This document shows, piece after piece, positions 1 to 7,271 of a stretch of DNA of 64,000 bases. Made by a program: the position numbers and the translations under genes. The stretch comes from Lachnospiraceae bacterium (lineage in GTDB: Bacteria; Bacillota; Clostridia; Lachnospirales; Lachnospiraceae): positions 22,510-86,509 of the forward strand of contig JAFYCS010000040.1 of the NCBI GenBank assembly GCA_017539565.1. Reading direction: 5' to 3'. The first letter of the stretch is position 1. Each line of letters begins with the position of its first letter. The notes beneath the pieces were generated by a model. That model ran no database searches. It worked only from the letters and a program-made list of their open reading frames with translations, and had not been told where the DNA came from.

Positions 1-10
1 GGAGAAGATC

Positions 11-580
11 ATGGAAAATGAAAATATGGATCTGCTTGATCTGCAGGAATTTGATGAAGAGGCTCTGAAGAAAGAATCGGAGGAGCTTTTGGAAATGAGA
101 TTTCTTACAAAGGATAATGCTGTTTTTGCACGTACCGATGGCGGATTTGTCTCACTTAAGTACGGGGATAAAGAATATAAAAGAGTGGGGGTGTATCTTA
201 CATTCCCGCTTACAGACCCGGAAGAATTCATTTCCATCAGAGAAGCAGATGAAAAGGCAAAAGAAATAGGAATGGTTGAGGATCTTTCAAAACTGCCAAA
301 AGATCAGCAGGAAATGCTGCGTGAGCAGATACGCTTAAGATATTTTATGCCGGTGATAAAAAAGATAATGGAGATCAAGGAAGAATACGGCTATGCATAC
401 TGGCATGTCGAAACCGGTTTCGGTGTGTGCAGATTTACTACACACATGAGCGGTGATGTTGTCATACATTTAAGTGACAGCCGCCTGCTCGTAAAAGACA
501 TTGACGGAAACCGCTACGAGATCCCGGACTTTTATGCTCTTGACATACATGAGAAGAAGAAGCTGGATCTGTTCATCTAA
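11..580 (+). CDS. DUF1854 family protein
   Basis: A 189-aa soluble protein without signal peptide or membrane segment. The start at the first ATG is supported by GGAGAAG at positions 1-7. The sequence has the layout of DUF1854 proteins: an acidic N-terminus, a middle segment with charged helices, and a C-terminus with a YAYWHVET stretch, a GDVVIHLSDSRLLV strand pair and a D-x-x-G-N-R-Y-x-I-P-D ending. DUF1854 proteins are typically encoded next to an ABC exporter, and here one follows 62 nt downstream on the same strand, which supports the call. The function is unknown; a role as an accessory or regulator of that exporter is inference. The operon probably extends upstream of the window. Confidence 0.7.
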   Translation: MENENMDLLDLQEFDEEALKKESEELLEMRFLTKDNAVFARTDGGFVSLKYGDKEYKRVGVYLTFPLTDPEEFISIREADEKAKEIGMVEDLSKLPKDQQEMLREQIRLRYFMPVIKKIMEIKEEYGYAYWHVETGFGVCRFTTHMSGDVVIHLSDSRLLVKDIDGNRYEIPDFYALDIHEKKKLDLFI

Positions 581-642
581 AATATACCGATCTCAGGAAG
601 CGAAGGATCTTCAAAGAGTATATACAGAGAAAAGAGTAGATC

Positions 643-2862
643 ATGAAATTAAAATATGACTTATCAGAACCTGAGCTTTCAGCGCTTTCGCTGAAAGCCG
701 GAGAAAAAATAGAATATTGTGTCCCCACAGACCTGGCGTATGACAATGGTGCATCAGAACACTACGAAACAGATGTTTTTATGGTAGTGACCAATGAAAG
801 ACTTTTCATGCTGTCATCTGAGAGGGTAATTTATCGGACAGATCTGGCAGACTGTGAAAAGATCCGCTGTGAGAGCCAGGTGGGTTGCGGTATCATAACC
901 GTTACCGATATGAAGGGTGAAGACCGCTGCATCGCAAGAGTATCGATGAGGCAGATGATCAGGGCATCGTATGCCGTGCGGGGAGCTCAGGCTATCGTAA
1001 GGAGCATCCGTGAAACGGGCAGCGGCGAAGGTGCGGAGCAGATCAGCAGTCAGGAGTATGAGACCTATTGTGAAAAGTGCGGACGTGCACTGCCCGGAAC
1101 AAGCAAATGTCCTTATTGTGACGGAAAGCTGGATGTCTTAAAAAAACTGATGCAGCTGTGCGGAGGATTTGCGGGCAAACTGATACTCATCAGTTTATCC
1201 ATGCTGGTGCTGGCAGCCATAAACCTTGTTAACCCTATGGTACAAAGGTGGTTCATAGATAATGCCCTTGTCAGCCGCAGCGGAAGATGGAGTGATGTCG
1301 CTTTATTTGTGGGAATATCCTTTGCATTGCTTTTAGCAAGTGTATTATTGGGTATATGGAGAAACTTAGCCTGTATACGACTGGGATCGGAACTCTCAAT
1401 GTCGCTGAGGGAAAAGCTGTATTATAAGATACAGATACTGTCACTTTCGTTTATCAATAAAAGAAAACCCGGGGAGCTTATGAACCGTGTATCAAGGGAT
1501 ACGGCCAGTATAAGGGAATTCTTTGAGGAAGTATTCGGATATATGGTATCGACACTGATCACGATGATAGTTTCCCTTGTGGTAATGATGATGATCAGTC
1601 CCCTGATGACGGTGCTTTCTCTTGCCTTTGTGATCGTTGTTTTTTTACTGGTGAGGATCTTCTGGCATCATATACATATGATATTCCACAGACAGTGGAT
1701 GAAATCGGATGAGCTCAGCAATAATATACAGGATGTCATTTCCGGTATGAGAGTTGTCAAATCCTTTGGTACCGAGGAAAGGGAAGCGGCGCGTTTTGCG
1801 GAGAGATCGGTAGAGTTTGCAAAGACACAATCAAGGAATGAAACTTTCTGGGCTATATTTTTCCCTATAGTAACTTTTCTTTTGGGCTGCGGTACTTATA
1901 TAGCTGTACTTATCGGCGGAAGAAATGTACTGATAGGAAATATGAGCGTGGGACAGCTGGTACAGTTTATAACATACAGCGGGTACCTCTTCGGACCCTT
2001 AAGCTGGATGACGCATCTTCCCAGAATGGTGCTGCAGATGACCACCAGCCTTAACCGTATATATGACGTGCTGGATGAAGAACCCAGGATAAAAAACGGC
2101 GAAAGCAGCAGGGATATAAAGATCAAGGGTAAGTTCAGCTTTGATAATGTATCTTTTGGTTATAACAGTTACGAGCCTGTACTGGAGAATGTGGATCTTG
2201 AAGTAAAACCCGGCGAGATGATAGGACTGGTGGGTGCTTCAGGTACAGGAAAGTCCACCCTGATAAATCTGATAATGAGACTCTATGATCCGGATCAGGG
2301 AAAGATAATCCTGGATGGCGAAGATCTGCGCAATATCAAAACAGAAAGCCTGCATTCGCAGATAGGTGTAGTATTGCAGGAAACGTTTCTGTTCTCCGGA
2401 ACGATACTGGACAACATACGCTTTGCCAAACCTTCGGCCACTCTGGCGGAAGTGATACAGGCTGCAAAGGCAGCCAATGCCCATGATTTTATCTGCAAAA
2501 CGCCGGATGGTTACAATACATATGTGGGTGAGCATGGTTATAATCTTTCAGGCGGAGAAAGGCAGAGGATATCGATCGCAAGAGCGATATTAAACGACCC
2601 GCGCCTGCTGATACTTGATGAAGCCACATCCGCACTTGATACGGAAAGTGAATTCCTGATACAGCAGGCACTGAACCGGCTTATCAAAGGCAGAACGACT
2701 TTCGCGATAGCCCATCGCTTATCGACACTGCGTGAAGCGGACAGACTGGTGGTGATAGATAAACACAGCATCGCAGAGATGGGAAGCCATAATGAGCTAT
2801 TGGAAAAGAAGGGGATCTATTACGGTCTGGTCACTGCGCAGCTGAAGATGGCTGAATGCTAG
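643..2862 (+). CDS. ABC exporter (fused permease-ATPase) with N-terminal zinc-ribbon extension
   Basis: A 739-aa half-transporter. Residues 1-140 form an unusual soluble extension that looks like a beta-rich (PH-like) domain, followed by a four-cysteine ribbon (C143, C146, C156, C159) just before the membrane domain. About six membrane segments lie between residues 172 and 460. The nucleotide-binding domain is complete: Walker A GASGTGKST near residue 530, signature LSGGERQ near 635, Walker B LLILDEATSALD near 655 and H-loop AHRLST. All key residues are canonical, so a homodimeric, ATP-hydrolysing exporter is likely. The substrate cannot be read from sequence. It lies directly after the DUF1854 gene, the usual genomic partner of that family. 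The ribosome binding site before 643 is weak. Confidence 0.85.
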   Translation: MKLKYDLSEPELSALSLKAGEKIEYCVPTDLAYDNGASEHYETDVFMVVTNERLFMLSSERVIYRTDLADCEKIRCESQVGCGIITVTDMKGEDRCIARVSMRQMIRASYAVRGAQAIVRSIRETGSGEGAEQISSQEYETYCEKCGRALPGTSKCPYCDGKLDVLKKLMQLCGGFAGKLILISLSMLVLAAINLVNPMVQRWFIDNALVSRSGRWSDVALFVGISFALLLASVLLGIWRNLACIRLGSELSMSLREKLYYKIQILSLSFINKRKPGELMNRVSRDTASIREFFEEVFGYMVSTLITMIVSLVVMMMISPLMTVLSLAFVIVVFLLVRIFWHHIHMIFHRQWMKSDELSNNIQDVISGMRVVKSFGTEEREAARFAERSVEFAKTQSRNETFWAIFFPIVTFLLGCGTYIAVLIGGRNVLIGNMSVGQLVQFITYSGYLFGPLSWMTHLPRMVLQMTTSLNRIYDVLDEEPRIKNGESSRDIKIKGKFSFDNVSFGYNSYEPVLENVDLEVKPGEMIGLVGASGTGKSTLINLIMRLYDPDQGKIILDGEDLRNIKTESLHSQIGVVLQETFLFSGTILDNIRFAKPSATLAEVIQAAKAANAHDFICKTPDGYNTYVGEHGYNLSGGERQRISIARAILNDPRLLILDEATSALDTESEFLIQQALNRLIKGRTTFAIAHRLSTLREADRLVVIDKHSIAEMGSHNELLEKKGIYYGLVTAQLKMAEC

Positions 2863-2871
2863 AACCGCGAA

Positions 2872-2925
2872 GAATAAGTCCGGTGAGCAGAAAAAAAAGA
2901 ATAAGACCGGTGACCGGAAAAAAAG
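2872..2925 (+). repeat. Tandem 27-bp direct repeat (two copies)
   Basis: Copy one (2872-2898) and copy two (2899-2925) match at 23 of 27 positions; each reads GAATAAG, a CCGGTGA core, then a run of A. The second copy ends directly at the -35 box of the promoter at 2926. In copy two, CCGG-TGA-CCGG can form a small stem. The repeat sits in the tail of the ABC exporter transcript and may act on the promoter or on the upstream mRNA end. Confidence 0.75.
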
Positions 2926-2954
2926 TTGACATACGAACGCAAAGGTGTTATCAT
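2926..2954 (+). promoter_or_regulatory. Strong vegetative promoter of the structured-RNA/ClpP/VirD4 cassette
   Basis: A consensus -35 box TTGACA (2926-2931) is followed after exactly 17 bp by TATCAT (2949-2954). The expected start is near 2961, at the CACCC that begins the structured leader. The next coding start is 3500, leaving a roughly 540-nt untranslated region. Confidence 0.75.
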
Positions 2955-2960
2955 CCTTTT

Positions 2961-3480
2961 CACCCACAAAAAATAATCTGAAAAATTTTTAAAAGGGTGT
3001 TAAGTTTTACGGCAGTATGCCGAAATAAAAAAAGCAAGGCGAAATGCCTGATATTTTCTAAGAGGGCGAAAGCCCCGCATATAATTTTAGGGCAAGTGCC
3101 CATCATACAATTAAAGAGCGAAAGCTCAATTCGGTTAATTAAAGAATACCCACAATTTAGAAGAGTACGGTGAATAGTTTCATGGGGGAACTGCGGCCTT
3201 TTTGCGGCCTGTGACAGTCCCGCAGGAAACTCTGCATCCCGGATTGATTCATGCTTTGCGGCATGAGTATGGGATCGCGCGTGAAATTCACGGAAAGAAG
3301 ATGCCTGATCTGTCAATATCATGCCAAACAGGAAATGGTGCGGAAGATCAGGTGTATAGGTATCCGTGTCTTCACCGGCTCCTTGAAAACTGAATATAGG
3401 AGGTACCGCCCACGGCAAGGGAAAGGAGGATGAACCCGCCGGGCCGGTATCTTACCACCATTAACTGTTAACCATGCAAA
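2961..3480 (+). ncRNA. Candidate structured non-coding RNA or long structured 5' leader
   Basis: This ~520-nt stretch has a strong promoter, no convincing open reading frame and an unusual density of local hairpins. In order: a possible CACCC/GGGTG closure (2961-2965 with 2995-2999); five small hairpins between 3010 and 3127 (separate entry); an outer AATTAA/TTAATT pairing (3109-3114 with 3135-3140); a compound stem at 3177-3230 closed by GTTTC/GAAAC, with ACTG/CAGT and GGCC/GGCC inside; ATCCC/GGGAT (3236-3240 with 3271-3275) enclosing TCATGC/GCATGA (3249-3254 with 3261-3266); CGTG/CACG (3280-3283 with 3289-3292); and a long stem CCTGATCT/AGATCAGG (3304-3311 with 3345-3352). A TTGAAAACTGAATA string follows at about 3383. 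I do not recognise a known RNA family. It could be a free RNA or a regulatory leader of the three genes downstream. Confidence 0.55.
3010..3127 (+). repeat. Array of five small hairpins at 26-27 nt pitch
   Basis: Five short hairpins follow one another with A/U-rich linkers. Stems: CGGCA/TGCCG (3010-3022, loop GTA); AGGC/GCCT (3037-3049, loop GAAAT); GGGC/GCCC (3064-3075, loop GAAA); GGGC/GCCC (3090-3101, loop AAGT); GAGC/GCTC (3116-3127, loop GAAA). Loop centres lie near 3016, 3043, 3069.5, 3095.5 and 3121.5. Two loops are true GNRA tetraloops. Stem sequences vary while pairing is kept, which points to selection at the RNA level, perhaps as repeated protein-binding sites. Confidence 0.65.
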
Positions 3481-3499
3481 AATAAGGAGGAAATGTTTT

Positions 3500-3943
3500 A
3501 TGTATAAGTACAGATACACCAATCCGCTCACAGGACAGTTTCAGGCTGAATACGCCCTGTATGAAGCCGTGTCAAAACTTTTTGCAGGGATCAGCTGCAA
3601 GTCCCTTACGCTTGAGAGCTTAAAGCTGTACCACGCTGAGCTTTCCGAAAGATCCAAAGAGGATCTTAGAGAAAACATCGAAAACCTGATCGGCCGTTTC
3701 CTGACCGGTAAGGTCTGTTTCCCTGATATGAACATCTGCAGGGCAGAAGTAATGATCCGCAATAATGCGGATGGCACACACCGTTTCACTTTCACGGATG
3801 GTGTATACAGCTTCAGCCTGCAGCTGAAGACCTCACGCAAAAGTAAAAAAATGTACCTTAAGGTGAAAAGCCGGAATATAACCGGCTTTAAGCCTTCGGA
3901 TAAAAATGATAAAGCAAACGTCAGCGCACAGTTATGTGCATAA
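3500..3943 (+). CDS. Uncharacterised 147-aa protein, first gene of the ClpP/VirD4 cassette
   Basis: I do not recognise a family. The protein is soluble, without signal peptide or membrane segment. The first 75 residues look helical (YEAVSKLFAG, then a charged stretch SERSKEDLRENIENLIGRF); the second half looks like short beta strands (AEVMIRN, HRFTFTDG, YSFSLQL) and ends in a lysine-rich, probably flexible tail. The start is fixed by AAGGAGG at 3484-3490, nine bases before the ATG. The gene follows the structured leader and is 21 nt upstream of the clpP-like gene, so the three genes probably form one operon. The basic tail would fit nucleic-acid binding, but that is a guess. Confidence 0.7.
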   Translation: MYKYRYTNPLTGQFQAEYALYEAVSKLFAGISCKSLTLESLKLYHAELSERSKEDLRENIENLIGRFLTGKVCFPDMNICRAEVMIRNNADGTHRFTFTDGVYSFSLQLKTSRKSKKMYLKVKSRNITGFKPSDKNDKANVSAQLCA

Positions 3944-3964
3944 CAGACAAAGGAGGTAACTGCC

Positions 3965-4546
3965 ATGAACGGACTTATCTTACACGAATCTTCAAGGGGT
4001 ATAGACAGCTATACCCCCGAAAGCAGCCTGCTTCAGAAGAGGATACTCTTTTTCACGGAAGAGGTAAACGCTGATTCTTCCAATAAGATGATAGAGTATC
4101 TGCTCTATCTGGATACGGATGCTCCCGGTAAGGAGATCACCGTCTGCATCAACAGTCCCGGAGGGGAAGTGGTATCCGGCCTTGCGGTCTACGATACCAT
4201 ACGCGGTCTGAAAAGTCCTGTACGTACGGTGTGTATAGGCACCGCGGCCAGTATGGGATCCATACTGTTCCTTTCGGGAGAAAAGCGTGAAATGCTCCCC
4301 CATACAAAGATCATGATACATGATCCTTTGATCAGCGGCCTCTCCGGAAGCAAAAGAGCTCTGGAGCTTGAAAAGGAGGCGGCACAGCTGATGGAGACGC
4401 GGGCTGTCACTGCTGAGATAATAGCAGAAAGGAGTGGCCGCAGCCTTGAAGAAGTATATGACAAAACAAAGGAAGACTGCTACCTTACAGCGCAGGAAGC
4501 CATAGACTTCGGCATAGCAACCGGTATCATTACATCGATAATGTGA
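3965..4546 (+). CDS. ClpP-like serine protease (S14 family), non-housekeeping copy
   Basis: A 193-aa protein with the ClpP fold and an intact catalytic triad: Ser96 in GTAASMGS, His119 in MIHDP, and Asp171 in the KEDCYLTAQEAIDFG context. INSPGGEV near residue 62 is the family's oxyanion-loop motif. ClpP subunits form tetradecameric proteolytic chambers that normally need a Clp/Hsp100 unfoldase; no unfoldase gene is nearby, so it may borrow a cellular ClpX/ClpC, mix with the housekeeping ClpP, or process a specific substrate as phage and element-encoded ClpP-like proteases do. AAAGGAGG precedes the ATG. The gene lies between an unknown gene and a VirD4-like gene (22 nt), pointing to an accessory, mobile-element-related role rather than general proteolysis. 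Confidence 0.85.
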   Translation: MNGLILHESSRGIDSYTPESSLLQKRILFFTEEVNADSSNKMIEYLLYLDTDAPGKEITVCINSPGGEVVSGLAVYDTIRGLKSPVRTVCIGTAASMGSILFLSGEKREMLPHTKIMIHDPLISGLSGSKRALELEKEAAQLMETRAVTAEIIAERSGRSLEEVYDKTKEDCYLTAQEAIDFGIATGIITSIM

Positions 4547-4568
4547 TTTCAGGAAAGGAGAAAAAACT

Positions 4569-5909
4569 ATGAGAAATATTCATTGCATAAACCGTTCGGA
4601 ATCTTTCCGTATCCTTGGAAAAGATACCAGAATATCCGAAAACAGCCGTCTTACAGGCCTTAACAACAACACACTGGTAACAGGTATCTCCGGCTGTGGA
4701 AAGACCGGATCCTATGTAACGCCGAACATCTTCAGTACCGGCGGCAGCATGGTTGTTGTTGATACTAAGGGCATGTTGTATAAGAATAATGCATCTGCCC
4801 TCAGGAGAAGAGGATATAAAACCATTCTCCTTGATTTTGTTCATCCGGAGAATTCCGCAGCCTTCAATCCGCTGGATACGGTAGAACGGTATAAGAAGAA
4901 GTGCCTGCGTGTAGTATGTCCGGCTGTATATGATGACGACGGTGATGAGATGTTTCCCGAAGAGGTCGATGAAGTAGAAGAGGAGAGATACCGTCAGCAG
5001 GATCTGCAGCGCATCGCGGCATTGTTACAGCCTGTCGGAAAGTTCGAGAAGGATCCCTTCTGGCCCGAATCCGCACAGCAGGTGATAATAAGTCTTATGG
5101 CATACGTGCTGGAGGTAATGCCTGTAAAAAAGCAGCATTTCGGTACGGTAACGACGCTGTTTCGCAGGATGTGTGATGAGATCACCAGGAAGGGATTCAA
5201 GGATGTCTCCTTCTTTGCGGAACTGGAAGAGGAGAACCCCGACAGTTTTGCCGTCAGGAAATACCGCATGTATTCGTATAACTTCCCGGCAGAAAAGTGC
5301 TGGGCTTCCATAGCACAGTTTGTCGGGAATGCACTCCAGGTATTTGATTACGAAGAGAACAGGGAGATGTTCGGCAGACACGGCATAGACCTTGCTTTAT
5401 GCGGCCGTGAGAAAACGGCATTGTTTGTAAATGTCAGTGATACCGACCGTTCCATGGACAGCATCATAAACGTCTTTTATACCATGCTGTTCCAGGTGCT
5501 GTGCAGGGAGGCAGATGCCAATCCCGACGGCCGTCTGAAAGTGCCTGTGCATATCATCCTCGATGACTTTGCCGCAAACGTTTATATACCGGACTTCGAT
5601 AAGATAGTCTCCGTTATACGTTCGCGCGATATCAGTGTCAGCATAATACTCCAGTCTATAAGCCAGCTTAAGGCCCTCTATAATGAAGACCAGGCTTCAA
5701 CCATCATAAACAACTGTGACAACATGGTCTACATGGGTGGTCAGGATGTTGAAACAGCCAGATTCTTTGCGGATAAAGCAGGCAAACTTCCCGAGAACAT
5801 CCTGCAGCTGGATCTCAAGCACGAGTGGCTTTTCACCCGGGGCCAGGCGGCGAGACTGTTAGAGAAGATCCCGCCTTACTCCGTGGGAGCTGAAGATATC
5901 GCTCCATAA
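4569..5909 (+). CDS. VirD4/TraG-like conjugation coupling ATPase lacking the membrane anchor
   Basis: A 446-aa P-loop ATPase of the type IV coupling protein family. Walker A is GISGCGKT (residues 39-46), followed by a VVDTKGMLY strand that corresponds to the DPKGEL motif of VirD4. Walker B reads IILDDFAANVYIPDF (D332-D333), where canonical members have DE, so the catalytic Glu is an Asp. It is followed by the family signature VIRSRDISVSIILQSISQL. Canonical coupling proteins are about 600 aa with two N-terminal membrane helices; this protein begins directly at the ATPase core, so it is probably cytosolic or relies on a partner for anchoring. No relaxase, VirB4, VirB6 or integrase gene is near. 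It is the last gene of the cassette and is followed by a strong hairpin. Confidence 0.85.
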   Translation: MRNIHCINRSESFRILGKDTRISENSRLTGLNNNTLVTGISGCGKTGSYVTPNIFSTGGSMVVVDTKGMLYKNNASALRRRGYKTILLDFVHPENSAAFNPLDTVERYKKKCLRVVCPAVYDDDGDEMFPEEVDEVEEERYRQQDLQRIAALLQPVGKFEKDPFWPESAQQVIISLMAYVLEVMPVKKQHFGTVTTLFRRMCDEITRKGFKDVSFFAELEEENPDSFAVRKYRMYSYNFPAEKCWASIAQFVGNALQVFDYEENREMFGRHGIDLALCGREKTALFVNVSDTDRSMDSIINVFYTMLFQVLCREADANPDGRLKVPVHIILDDFAANVYIPDFDKIVSVIRSRDISVSIILQSISQLKALYNEDQASTIINNCDNMVYMGGQDVETARFFADKAGKLPENILQLDLKHEWLFTRGQAARLLEKIPPYSVGAEDIAP

Positions 5910-5923
5910 GGTATGATCAGTTT

Positions 5924-5954
5924 TATCAACCCGGGAAGTTCTCCCGGGTTGATA
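5924..5954 (+). terminator. 13-bp perfect hairpin after the VirD4-like gene
   Basis: Arms 5924-5936 and 5942-5954 pair perfectly (core ACCCGGGA/TCCCGGGT) around a 5-nt loop AGTTC. It lies 14 nt past the stop. There is no T-run directly after it, so it may stabilise the mRNA end or terminate weakly; it marks the end of the cassette. Confidence 0.55.
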
Positions 5955-5970
5955 CGGGAAGGATATTTTA

Positions 5971-5998
5971 TTGACATACTGCAGATCCTGAGTACATA
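5971..5998 (+). promoter_or_regulatory. Promoter of the acyltransferase/surface-protein pair
   Basis: TTGACA at 5971-5976 with TACATA at 5993-5998 (16 bp); TACTAT at 5997-6002 is an alternative -10 with a long spacer. The start of transcription would fall very close to the ATG at 6008, so the mRNA may be almost leaderless or translation may begin at the internal ATG at 6023. Confidence 0.5.
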
Positions 5999-6007
5999 CT
6001 ATAGAAG

Positions 6008-7258
6008 ATGAAAAATAATGACATGACACCTTTCAATATGTTACAAAGACCGTGCAGGCAGTATTTCTTTTTTATGCCGCTTGTATGGGGGGCGTCGTAT
6101 ATTCTGACAAGACAATTTGATCTTAAGATAAAGAAAGAAGGAATGAAAGGTTTAAAACCACCGTTTCTGGTAATAGCAACTCACCAGGGACCGGTGGATT
6201 ATTATATTGCGCCGCTGGCATTGTTTCCGCACCGCGCTGTTTATGTATCCGATATGGAAGGCTTTGCGGTATTCGGCAAGTGGGTATATCGTGGTTTGGG
6301 CTGTATAGGAAAGCGGCGCTTTGTTTCCGATATCAGTGTGATCAGGAACATGAAGTATGCGGCTAAAATGGGGCAGCCGGTGGTGGTGTATCCGGAATCA
6401 CGTCATTCCAATGTGGGTACCACGGCATATATACCAAAGAATTTGGGCCGGCTGTGCAGATCAATGAACGTGCCGGTTGTGATACTTTCCGTAAAGGGCG
6501 GATACCTTGCAAATCCCTTCTGGGACGAGCTGCATACAAGAAAAGTTACGATAGAAGCAAAACTTAAATGTTTATATACAAAAGAAGAACTTAACTCAGC
6601 AAGTGAAGAAGAGATACAGAGAAAGGTTGAAGAAGGCCTTAGATATGATGAATATCAATACCAGCGGGAGAGAGGTATAAAGATAAAGGATCCGAAGCGC
6701 GCGGAAGGAATTCATAAAGCTTTATACCGCTGCAGGCGCTGCAAAGAAAAATACAGGATGAAAAGCCATGATGCTATACTGGAATGCGGAGCATGCGGGA
6801 CATCCTATGAACTGACCGAAGACGGATATCTTATGAATACCGCAGATAAAGAAGAGTTTATTATCCCGGAATGGTATGAATGGGAACGGAAACTGGCGTT
6901 GGAAGAATGCTATACCGGGACGGCTCCGGAAAAAACATTCAATACCAGATCTTATGATATAAGGATAGAAGCACTTCCGAATGAAAAAGGTTTTGTTGAT
7001 CTGGGAAAGGGAAAACTTGAACTCAGCGAAAAAGAATTCATTTTGACATATGATAAAACAGTACTGCGCTTTCCGCATAATATCAGGGAATCCGTACAGA
7101 CGGAATACGATTACAGGGGAAAAAAGGGTGAATGTATAGTCCTCTCAACAAAGGACTGCTGCTATTACCTGTATCCGGAAAGCGAAGACTTCAATCCTAC
7201 GGAACTGCAGTTTATCGGAGAATATTTATTTCAAAAAGAAAACACTATCACAATATGA
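6008..7258 (+). CDS. PlsC-type lysophospholipid acyltransferase with C-terminal zinc ribbon
   Basis: A 416-aa protein whose first 215 residues are a PlsC/LPLAT domain: the catalytic HX4D motif is H59-QGPV-D64, and the substrate-binding motif (FPEGTRS in the family) appears as YPESRHS with E130. Such enzymes acylate 1-acyl-glycerol-3-phosphate or related lipids at the membrane. The C-terminal half is extra relative to the family's usual 200-250 aa: a four-cysteine ribbon (CRRC and CGAC, about residues 243-265) followed by about 130 residues of unknown fold. Close homology to housekeeping PlsC is not obvious, so the acyl acceptor is uncertain. The start could be 6008 or 6023; neither has a good ribosome binding site. 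The gene ends 13 nt before the large surface protein and is probably co-transcribed with it. Confidence 0.75.
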   Translation: MKNNDMTPFNMLQRPCRQYFFFMPLVWGASYILTRQFDLKIKKEGMKGLKPPFLVIATHQGPVDYYIAPLALFPHRAVYVSDMEGFAVFGKWVYRGLGCIGKRRFVSDISVIRNMKYAAKMGQPVVVYPESRHSNVGTTAYIPKNLGRLCRSMNVPVVILSVKGGYLANPFWDELHTRKVTIEAKLKCLYTKEELNSASEEEIQRKVEEGLRYDEYQYQRERGIKIKDPKRAEGIHKALYRCRRCKEKYRMKSHDAILECGACGTSYELTEDGYLMNTADKEEFIIPEWYEWERKLALEECYTGTAPEKTFNTRSYDIRIEALPNEKGFVDLGKGKLELSEKEFILTYDKTVLRFPHNIRESVQTEYDYRGKKGECIVLSTKDCCYYLYPESEDFNPTELQFIGEYLFQKENTITI

Positions 7259-7271
7259 GGAGGGAAATTTT

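Noticed and set aside
3010..3127. CRISPR array suggested by the regular 26-27 nt pitch
   Set aside because: The units differ in sequence and share only the ability to pair; there is no identical repeat and no spacer of CRISPR size, and no cas gene is near.
3430..3471. Short 13-codon reading frame directly after AAAGGAGG, a possible leader peptide
   Set aside because: The ATG touches the Shine-Dalgarno sequence with no spacing, so initiation is unlikely, and the peptide shows no attenuator-like codon run.
2926..5954. Complete integrative conjugative element
   Set aside because: Only a VirD4-like gene and a ClpP-like gene are present; no integrase, relaxase, VirB4-like ATPase or attachment-site repeat was found in the flanks.
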